This document shows, in pieces, positions 1-5,744 of a stretch of DNA of 11,434 nt. The notes under the pieces were generated by a model that searched no databases, had not been told where the DNA came from, and worked only from the letters and a program-made list of their open reading frames with translations. The DNA lies in contig CAZZLW010000015.1 in assembly GCA_964654605.1 (NCBI GenBank), positions 1 through 11,434 on the forward strand, written 5' to 3'. Both the position numbers and the translations under genes were made by a program. The stretch comes from Raineya sp964654605 (GTDB lineage: Bacteria > Bacteroidota > Bacteroidia > Cytophagales > Thermonemataceae). Numbering within the stretch: the first letter of the stretch is position 1; every line of letters begins with the position of its first letter.

Positions 1-141
1 TTGGTTGGCGGCGGCGGCTTTCAATTTTAGAAAGTGGCTCAATCGCTTTCTTTTTTGCCTCCAAAAAATTTTCACTTTTTGCCAAATTTTTGCCTCAAAT
101 CTTTTTCAACTCAAACTCAAAACTACTTTTTAAGGGACGAC
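1..141 (+). mobile_element. Inner end of an insertion sequence, left copy of inverted pair
   Basis: Bases 1-141 are a perfect reverse complement of 11294-11434, and identity stops sharply after base 141 (left continues gaatga, right continues taaata). Almost all of it is the 3' end of a transposase-like reading frame that stops at 131-133, followed by only eight bases (gggacgac) to the edge. That is the usual layout of an IS end, where the transposase finishes close to the terminal inverted repeat. The IS tip would read GTCGTCCCTTA from outside. The rest of the element lies beyond the window, so its other end and any target duplication cannot be seen. The exact edge could be off by a base or two if the flanks match by chance. 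Confidence 0.7.
2..133 (+). CDS. Transposase C-terminal fragment (probable IS5-type DDE transposase), partial
   Basis: An open frame enters from the left edge and runs 43 codons to TAA at 131-133. Its first residues, WLAAAAFNFRKWLNRF, resemble the C-terminal helix of IS5/IS1182-type DDE transposases, where an alanine-rich stretch followed by an F/Y-N-F/L-(R/K)-(K/R)-W/L pattern comes just before a basic, hydrophobic tail. Here the tail is rich in Phe, Leu and Lys. The catalytic DDE residues would lie upstream, outside the window, so activity cannot be judged. The same peptide is encoded at the right end on the opposite strand. Family assignment is from memory of the motif; IS1182-like is the main alternative. 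That this is a coding end of an IS is more secure than the family name. Confidence 0.6.
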   Translation, partial: WLAAAAFNFRKWLNRFLFCLQKIFTFCQIFASNLFQLKLKTTF

Positions 142-216
142 GAATGAATACTTACGAGCTGGATGAGTACGTACATTGGCATTTTGAGAGATAGGATTAG
201 GGTAAAGCATAAATTT

Positions 217-997
217 TTAGATTTTAAGGTTCATTTTTTCAAGACAGATATTCTCCTTAAACAACTCCTTCATTTTTTCTTTGTTGATTTGATGAGCAAA
301 TTCCAAAGATTGCTCTATCCAGCTATTCGCTAAAATATCTCCTAAATCTTCTGTGTATGCAAGCAGATTAACTGTGTGAATTACTGAAAGTTTTGTATAG
401 GGTTCAGTTTCCCTGATTTTTCTAACATCTATATCTAATTGGTTATTGTATTCTTGGTTGTTTTTTTGGCTAATTTTATTCAAAGATAACGTGAAAATAT
501 CGTTTGAGTCATACAAGGATTTGGGTAGAGCATCTTCATTAAAAATTTCTTTCAAAGGTATTGGCTCTATTGGGTTTTCCCAACGAAAAGTATCAATATA
601 AGTTAAACTGATTGCGTCAATGTATAAGCCTCTGTGTATTTCATTAATGTAAAATAAAACTTTTTCCAAAATAAATGGCTTAAATTCAGCCCAACGTGTG
701 TAGGCTAACTCGTGAAAGCTGATTAGACTACTATTTTTTTTGTTTTTTATTTGTAATAACTTTTGTATTTGCCCTTTTTCGTTGATTAAACCAAATTCTA
801 AACCTGTAAAAACTTTTTGACTATCAATAAAACTTTCCTGTTGTTGAACTTGGTTGAAATGTAATTTATCTTGTAAGGCAAAAAATTTATCTAATCGGGC
901 AATGGGTTGATGAACAAAAGCAGAGAAAATTACTTCCTCTATAGGGTGTTGGGGGGAATTGTAATCAGTTTTTCAAGTATGGAGGGCATATTTTCAT
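217..997 (-). pseudogene. TIGR04255-family protein gene with a single-base frameshift near the N-terminus
   Basis: The frame is open on the minus strand from 972 down to TAA at 217-219 (251 codons) but has no ATG or GTG. Its only TTG (669) lies mid-protein. Key segments fit the TIGR04255 family: an N-terminal HPIEEVIFSAF block, a central LAYTRWAEFKPFILEKV block followed by a beta-strand pattern, and a C-terminal WIEQSLEFAHQINKEKMKELF helix. The function of this family is not established. An ATG at 997 starts ten codons in another frame and hits TGA at 965-967. Removing one A from the A5 run (complement of 969-973) joins it to the main frame and gives 259 residues. Alternatively, ATG at 989 plus one extra C in the C6 run (951-956) gives 257. 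Either is a normal family length. A promoter sits just upstream, so the gene was probably functional recently, or the indel is a sequence error. It is divergent from fadN. Confidence 0.65.
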
Positions 998-1015
998 CGC
1001 TTAATGTGTATCTTG

Positions 1016-1047
1016 CAAAACTATAAAAATTTTGCTCTTTTAAGCAA
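1016..1047 (-). promoter_or_regulatory. Bacteroidota-type promoter for the TIGR04255-like gene
   Basis: On the minus strand, TAGTTTTG (1016-1023) matches the TAnnTTTG -7 element exactly, and TTG (1045-1047) lies 21 bases upstream as a -33 element. Transcription would begin near 1010, about a dozen bases before the ATG at 997. This supports 997 (or 989) as the original start rather than the TTG at 669. Confidence 0.5.
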
Positions 1048-1146
1048 GTACGATAAAATTTTTCTTAAAAATAGTATGCAAGCAGAATATTTTTTGTAAT
1101 TTTACCTCAAATTTCCCGTTTTGTTCTGAAAAATCCACAAAAAACA

Positions 1147-3582
1147 ATGGAAACAACCGTAGAAAAACCTCGTGTGCAAAAAGCCTACGAAACTCGCCGT
1201 ATCCGAAAGGTGGCAGTTTTGGGGGCGGGTGTAATGGGAAGCCGTATCGCTTGCCATTTTGCCAATATCGGAGCAGAAGTGCTTTTGATGGATATAGCTC
1301 CCAAAGAGCTTAGCCCCGAAGAGCAAGCCAAAGGGCTTACCTTAGAAAGTCCCGAAGTACGAAATCGTATTGTAAAAACGGCTTTTGAAAATACGCTGAA
1401 AGCCAAGCCTGCCGCCCTTTACAACGAAAAGTTTGCCAGCCGTATCAAATTGGGCAATTTTGAAGACAATATGCCCGAAATTGCCTCTGCGGATTGGATT
1501 ATTGAAGTGGTTGTAGAGCGTTTGGATATTAAACAGAAGGTTTTTGAACAAGTTGAAAAGTATCGCAAAAAAGGCACGCTCATCACCTCTAATACATCAG
1601 GGATTCCTATCCGAATGATGGCAGAAGGTAGAAGCGAAGACTTCAAGGCTCATTTCTGCGGAACGCACTTTTTCAATCCGCCTCGTTACCTGAAACTTTT
1701 GGAAATTATCCCTACCGAGCATACCAAGTCCGAAGTAGTAGAATTTTTGATGGAGTACGGGGCTCAAATCTTGGGTAAAACTACCGTTCTCTGCAAAGAT
1801 ACACCCGCATTTATTGCCAATCGTGTGGGGGTGTATGCCATTATGGACGCCCTGCATACTATTGAGGCTATGGGGTTGAGTGTAGAAGCTGTGGATAAAC
1901 TCACGGGTCCTGTGTTGGGCAGACCAAAATCCGCTACTTTTCGCACGCTTGATGTAGTAGGGCTTGATACTATGATTCTTGTTGCCAATGGTTTGGCTCA
2001 AAATGTTCCTCACGATGAAAGCAAAGAGGCTTTTCGTTTGCCTAAATCTTTGGAGTTTTTGAAAGAAAAAAATTGGCTTGGTGATAAATCGGGGCAGGGC
2101 TATTACAAAAAAGATAAGGAAACCAAAGAAATTTTTGCCCTTGACCTCAAAACTTTTGAATACAAACCCCAAGAAAAAGTGAAATTCAAGGCTTTGGAGG
2201 CAACTAAAATGATTGATAAAGTCAAAGAACGTTTGCCTGTACTTATCAAAGCCGATGACCAAGCAGGAGAATTTTATCGCAAAACTTTTGGTTCTCTTTT
2301 TGCATACGTAGCCAATCGTATTCCCGAAATTGCAGACCACCTCTATCAGATTGATGATGCCGTATGTGCAGGCTTCGGTTGGGAAGTAGGACCTTTTGAA
2401 ACTTGGGATACTATCGGCATAGAGTATGGCTGTCAGCTGATTCAAGAAGCAGGTAGAAAAGTTGCTCCTTGGGTGCAAGAAATGCTTACCGCTGGTAATA
2501 CAGCTTTCTATAAGTTAGAAAATGGCAAACAATTGTATTACGATATACCTTCCAAGTCTTACAAGCCTATTCAGAAAAGTGGCGAGATTATCATTTTAGA
2601 TAATATCCGCAAAACAAACAAAGTTTGGGGCAATGCAGGCTCTACACTCTTTGATTTAGGCGATGGCATTTTGGGCTTGGAGTTTCATACCAAAATGAAC
2701 TCTATCGGAGCAGAAGTGATAGAGGGTATCAATCGGGCAATTGAAATTGCTGAAAAAGATTTTAGAGGCTTGGTGATTGGCTCAAATGCCGAAAACTTTT
2801 CGGCAGGGGCGAATTTGGCAATGCTGATGATGTTTGCTATTGAGCAAGAGTGGGACGAAATCAATTTGATGATTGCTCAATTCCAAAAAACAATGATGCG
2901 AGCCCGTTATTCGGCTATTCCTGTGGTTACTGCACCCGCAGGGCTTGCCTTGGGGGGAGGTTGCGAGCTAAATTTACACGCCGACCACATACACGCCCAC
3001 GCAGAAACCTATATGGGACTTGTAGAGTTTGGGGTAGGGCTTATTCCTGCGGGAGGTGGCTCGAAAGAAATGACTTTAAGAGTTTCCGATTCGTTCCAAG
3101 AAGGAGATGTAGAGTTCAATAACTTGCAAACTGCCTTTATGAATATTGCCACTGCTAAAGTAGCTACTTCGGCTCACGAAGCTATGGAAATTGGTTACTT
3201 GCGTAAAAGCGATACCATTGGTCTGAATCGTGCTTTTCATCTTGCCGAAGCCAAAGCCAAAGCCATAGAACTTGCAGAAATGGGTTATACACAGCCTAAA
3301 CAAAGAGAAGATATCAAGGTCTTGGGCAGAACGGCTCTGGCTACGCTCAAAGCGGGCATTGTAGGTATGCTTTATGGTAATTACATTAGCGAACACGATG
3401 CCAAAATTGCTGAAAAACTCGCCTACGTAATGACAGGCGGCGACCTAACAAGCCCTCAACTCGTTTCAGAGCAATATCTTTTAGATTTGGAGCGTGAAGC
3501 CTTCCTTTCACTTTGTGGCGAAAAGAAAACCCTTGAACGTATCCAAAGCATCTTGACGACAGGAAAACCGCTGAGAAATTAG
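1147..3582 (+). CDS. fadN: FadN-type 3-hydroxyacyl-CoA dehydrogenase / enoyl-CoA hydratase
   Basis: This is a bifunctional cytoplasmic beta-oxidation enzyme of 811 residues. It hydrates trans-2-enoyl-CoA and then oxidises the L-3-hydroxyacyl-CoA with NAD+. The dehydrogenase comes first: the Rossmann GAGVMG is at 26-31, the SNTSG segment at 148-152, catalytic His174 in GTHFFNPP, Glu186, and Asn225 in AFIANR. Two 3HCDH C-terminal-type domains follow to about 450. The crotonase domain is C-terminal (about 500-700), with oxyanion-hole segments FSAGAN (551-556) and LALGGGCEL. Glu607 and Glu627 are spaced 20 apart, as are the two catalytic glutamates of enoyl-CoA hydratase. This order is the reverse of E. 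coli FadB and matches B. subtilis FadN in order and approximate length. The thiolase partner lies downstream, after an intervening gene. I found no convincing consensus promoter in 998-1146 on this strand. Confidence 0.93.
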   Translation: METTVEKPRVQKAYETRRIRKVAVLGAGVMGSRIACHFANIGAEVLLMDIAPKELSPEEQAKGLTLESPEVRNRIVKTAFENTLKAKPAALYNEKFASRIKLGNFEDNMPEIASADWIIEVVVERLDIKQKVFEQVEKYRKKGTLITSNTSGIPIRMMAEGRSEDFKAHFCGTHFFNPPRYLKLLEIIPTEHTKSEVVEFLMEYGAQILGKTTVLCKDTPAFIANRVGVYAIMDALHTIEAMGLSVEAVDKLTGPVLGRPKSATFRTLDVVGLDTMILVANGLAQNVPHDESKEAFRLPKSLEFLKEKNWLGDKSGQGYYKKDKETKEIFALDLKTFEYKPQEKVKFKALEATKMIDKVKERLPVLIKADDQAGEFYRKTFGSLFAYVANRIPEIADHLYQIDDAVCAGFGWEVGPFETWDTIGIEYGCQLIQEAGRKVAPWVQEMLTAGNTAFYKLENGKQLYYDIPSKSYKPIQKSGEIIILDNIRKTNKVWGNAGSTLFDLGDGILGLEFHTKMNSIGAEVIEGINRAIEIAEKDFRGLVIGSNAENFSAGANLAMLMMFAIEQEWDEINLMIAQFQKTMMRARYSAIPVVTAPAGLALGGGCELNLHADHIHAHAETYMGLVEFGVGLIPAGGGSKEMTLRVSDSFQEGDVEFNNLQTAFMNIATAKVATSAHEAMEIGYLRKSDTIGLNRAFHLAEAKAKAIELAEMGYTQPKQREDIKVLGRTALATLKAGIVGMLYGNYISEHDAKIAEKLAYVMTGGDLTSPQLVSEQYLLDLEREAFLSLCGEKKTLERIQSILTTGKPLRN

Positions 3583-3588
3583 TTTTTG

Positions 3589-3607
3589 AGTACAGAGTAA
3601 TGAGTAT
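3589..3607 (+). repeat. Left arm of imperfect inverted repeat flanking the four-helix-bundle gene
   Basis: AGTACAGAGTAATGAGTAT begins seven bases after the fadN stop codon. It matches the reverse complement of 4012-4030 at 15 of 19 positions. It is built from AGTA(A)T units. The two arms bracket 3608-4011, which contains only the four-helix-bundle gene. Confidence 0.45.
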
Positions 3608-3633
3608 AAAGTTGAGAAAATGAAGTTTTAATT

Positions 3634-3990
3634 ATGCACAATTACAAAGAGCTAAAAGTTTGGCAAAAATCTATGAATTTGGTAACGAGGGTTTATCAAC
3701 TAACCGAGAATTTTCCTTCTGATGAAAAATTTGGACTGGTTAGTCAGATTCGTAGATCTGCCATTTCTATTCCTTCTAATATTGCAGAGGGAGCAGGACG
3801 AAATACTACAAAGGACTTTGTACATTTTCTTTCCGTGGCAAATGCCTCTTGTTGCGAATTAAACACTCAACTCATTATTACTCAAAATCTCTTGTACATA
3901 GAAAGTACATCTCTAACTCAACTTGAAAAGGATATTGATGAAATTCAAAAAATGATTTTCAACCTTAAAAAGGTAATGCAAAAAATGTAG
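3634..3990 (+). CDS. Four-helix-bundle protein (23S rRNA IVP / TIGR02436 family)
   Basis: The product is a small (118-residue), all-helical protein. It has the family landmarks in order: the N-terminal YKELKVWQKSM, the FPSDEKFGLVSQIRRSAISI segment, SNIAEGAGR (about residues 50-58) and a FVHFLSVANASCCEL helix. A C-terminal helix is rich in Lys, Glu and Ile. Family members are encoded in intervening sequences of some bacterial 23S rRNAs and as free genes. They form oligomeric bundles and their role is not well established. It sits 51 bases after fadN and 53 before the thiolase, so it is probably co-transcribed, but it has no evident link to fatty-acid oxidation. The flanking inverted AT-rich repeats suggest a small cassette inserted into the operon. 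Codon use does not look obviously foreign by eye. Confidence 0.92.
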   Translation: MHNYKELKVWQKSMNLVTRVYQLTENFPSDEKFGLVSQIRRSAISIPSNIAEGAGRNTTKDFVHFLSVANASCCELNTQLIITQNLLYIESTSLTQLEKDIDEIQKMIFNLKKVMQKM

Positions 3991-4011
3991 TTTGGGTATA
4001 AAATGTACTCA

Positions 4012-4030
4012 ATACTAATTACTAACTACT
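4012..4030 (+). repeat. Right arm of imperfect inverted repeat, with TACTAAC tandem units
   Basis: ATACTAATTACTAACTACT is the partner of 3589-3607 (15 of 19 complementary positions). It overlaps a short tandem of TACTAAC units (4020-4033) ending 14 bases before the thiolase ATG at 4044. This run occupies the position where a leader or ribosome-binding region for the thiolase would be. Confidence 0.45.
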
Positions 4031-4043
4031 AACTACCAAGAAA

Positions 4044-5213
4044 ATGAACGCATACATCGTAGCAGGCTATCGTACAGCCGTAGGAAAAGCAAAAAAAGGG
4101 GGCTTTCGTTTTACTCGCCCCGATGACCTCGCCGCAGAGGTGATTAAGCATTTGGTAAAATCTATCCCAAATTTTGACGCCTCACGCGTAGAGGATTTGA
4201 TTGTAGGTTGTGCCATTCCCGAAGCCGAACAAGGAATGCAAATCGGCAGAATGATTGCTTTGCAGTCTTTACCTGTCAATGTACCTGGGTTTGTGATAAA
4301 TCGCTATTGCGGTTCAGGTTTGGAGGCGATTGCCTTGGCTTCGCAACGAATCCATTCAGGAATGGCAGATTGTATTATCGCAGGAGGTACTGAGTCTATG
4401 TCGCTTGTACCTATGATGGGCTATAAACCCGCTTTGAACTTTCAAGTAGCTACCCAACACCCCGACTATTATCTGAGTATGGGGCTTACTGCCGAGCAGG
4501 TTGCTAAAGACTACAAAATCAATCGCGATGCTCAAGATGAGTTCGCTTATATTTCACATCAAAGAGCTATTGAGGCTATCAAGACGGGCAAGTTCAAAGA
4601 CGAAATTGTGCCTGTAAGTGTAGAGGAAGTATATGTAGAAAATGGCAAAAAGAAGAAAAAATCTTGGGTAGTAGATACTGACGAAGGACCCCGTGCCGAT
4701 ACCACTATGGAGGCTTTGGCGAAACTCAAACCTGCTTTTGCCGCAGGGGGGAGCGTAACGGCGGGTAATTCTTCGCAAACTTCTGATGGTGCCGCTTTCG
4801 TAATGGTAATGTCTGAAAGATTGGTGAATGAGCTGGGTTTGAAACCTATTGCCCGAATGATGTCTTATGCAGTAATGGGCGTAGAACCTCGCATTATGGG
4901 CATAGGACCCGTAGCCGCAATTCCCAAGGCTTTGCAAAAAGCAGGTCTGAACCTTTCAGATATTGGCTTAATTGAACTCAACGAAGCCTTTGCCGCTCAA
5001 AGTCTTGCCGTTATCAATGAATTGGGCATTGACCGCAACATTACCAATGTAAATGGTGGAGCTATCGCTTTGGGACACCCACTGGGTTGTTCGGGAGCAA
5101 AACTTTCTGTACAGCTTTTCAACGAAATGAAACGCCGAAAAGTAAAGTATGGAATGGTAACAGCTTGCGTAGGAGGCGGACAAGGAGTTGCAGGAATTTT
5201 TGAAGCCTTGTAG
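4044..5213 (+). CDS. fadA: Acetyl-CoA C-acyltransferase (3-ketoacyl-CoA thiolase)
   Basis: This degradative thiolase cleaves 3-ketoacyl-CoA with CoA to give acetyl-CoA and a chain shortened by two carbons, the last step of beta-oxidation. At 389 residues it is the normal family length. The nucleophile is Cys89 in NRYCGSGLEA. His345 lies in the GHPLGCSGAK signature and Cys375 in ACVGGGQG; together they form the complete thiolase catalytic set. The internal GGTESMS segment is also present. It is the expected partner of the upstream FadN-type enzyme, as in B. subtilis fadN-fadA, and a strong terminator directly follows its TAG. A biosynthetic acetoacetyl-CoA thiolase is the alternative, but the neighbour argues for beta-oxidation. 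No acyl-CoA dehydrogenase follows. Confidence 0.94.
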   Translation: MNAYIVAGYRTAVGKAKKGGFRFTRPDDLAAEVIKHLVKSIPNFDASRVEDLIVGCAIPEAEQGMQIGRMIALQSLPVNVPGFVINRYCGSGLEAIALASQRIHSGMADCIIAGGTESMSLVPMMGYKPALNFQVATQHPDYYLSMGLTAEQVAKDYKINRDAQDEFAYISHQRAIEAIKTGKFKDEIVPVSVEEVYVENGKKKKKSWVVDTDEGPRADTTMEALAKLKPAFAAGGSVTAGNSSQTSDGAAFVMVMSERLVNELGLKPIARMMSYAVMGVEPRIMGIGPVAAIPKALQKAGLNLSDIGLIELNEAFAAQSLAVINELGIDRNITNVNGGAIALGHPLGCSGAKLSVQLFNEMKRRKVKYGMVTACVGGGQGVAGIFEAL

Positions 5214-5214
5214 T

Positions 5215-5240
5215 AAAAAGGGGCAATTAGCCCCTTTTTT
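5215..5240. terminator. Bidirectional intrinsic terminator between thiolase and DUF2141 genes
   Basis: AAAAAGGGGC (5215-5224), loop AATTA and GCCCCTTTTTT (5230-5240) form a ten-pair stem with a GC core and a run of T on the plus strand. The matching A run gives a U tract on the minus strand. It starts two bases after the thiolase stop and overlaps the last two bases of the convergent DUF2141 stop codon, so it should terminate both transcripts. Confidence 0.85.
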
Positions 5241-5670
5241 ATGGATAAATCATTTTGAGTTGAAGCGTTTTCAGGGGGCGTTCTAAAAAGAAGCCTGCTT
5301 GTCTGAAACTTGGATTTTTGATTTTTGGTCGGTAGTTGTTGGAAAAGCAATACCCTTCTTTGGGTAAGCCAATGAGGGTGTAATCCATTTTTTTGTTATC
5401 GTTCTCATCGTGAAGTACCGAAACGGCATAATCGCCATAGGGTAAATTATCAAATTCTACAAATACTTTTTTACTTTCAGGAATTTCTAATTCGGCAGTA
5501 CGCAGGGCAAGCTGGAAGTTCGTTGGGAAACCTTTGGCTTTATCAAAAAGATTTACCAAAACTTTCCCTTTCTGATTGCGAATTTCAATAATTTCAATCT
5601 TCAATTTTCCTGTACCTTGTGGGGAGAAAATCCACATTTGCCAAAAAAGAAGTAACCAAGAATAAATCAT
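5239..5670 (-). CDS. DUF2141 domain-containing exported protein
   Basis: The product is a 143-residue protein of the DUF2141 family, which is frequent in Bacteroidota and has no assigned function. The N-terminus (about residues 2-15, IYSWLLLFWQMWIF) is strongly hydrophobic and probably an export signal, though it lacks the usual basic start and a clear cleavage site. The mature part is a compact beta domain. It carries the family landmarks in order: GKVLVNLFD, the LPYGDYAVSVLHDENDN segment with its Asp/Asn-rich turn, the LIGLPKEGYCFSNN motif, and PSFRQAGF near the end. The Asp/Asn-rich turn could bind a metal, but that is inference. It lies 74 bases downstream of recQ on the same strand and may be read through from it. 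I see no good promoter of its own. Confidence 0.85.
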   Translation of the reverse strand: MIYSWLLLFWQMWIFSPQGTGKLKIEIIEIRNQKGKVLVNLFDKAKGFPTNFQLALRTAELEIPESKKVFVEFDNLPYGDYAVSVLHDENDNKKMDYTLIGLPKEGYCFSNNYRPKIKNPSFRQAGFFLERPLKTLQLKMIYP

Positions 5671-5744
5671 AGCAAAAAGAGTTTTAGTTGGATAATTGCA
5701 AATTTCAAACCAAATGTGTGAGCATCTGAGCTTGAAACGAAACG

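Noticed and set aside
124..131. TACTTTTT near the IS edge (both copies) as an outward promoter that could drive the M16 gene.
   Set aside because: It is one mismatch from TAnnTTTG, with only a T-rich stretch at the -33 position; too weak to list as a feature.
144..194. A 16-codon frame (ATG at 144, TAG at 192) starting just inside the left IS edge.
   Set aside because: It is too short, has no recognisable similarity and no clear ribosome-binding site; a chance frame is more likely than a gene remnant.
217..669. A 150-residue CDS starting at TTG 669.
   Set aside because: Family-like coding continues in frame upstream of this TTG to about 972, so it is an internal codon of a longer, frameshifted gene.
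951..973. Programmed ribosomal frameshifting at the A5 or C6 run of the TIGR04255-like gene.
   Set aside because: Neither run forms a standard slippery heptamer in the needed frame and no stimulatory structure is evident; the gene family is not known for recoding. An ordinary indel or sequencing error is simpler.
1088..1104. Possible fadN promoter (TATTTTTT at 1088-1095 or TAATTTTA at 1097-1104).
   Set aside because: Each is one base off the -7 consensus and neither has a TTG at the correct distance upstream; in such A/T-rich DNA these arise by chance.
1597..2478. A long minus-strand open frame (293 codons) inside fadN.
   Set aside because: It lies wholly antisense to a well-supported gene, has low-complexity Phe/Ser-rich composition and no recognisable domain; it is a shadow frame.
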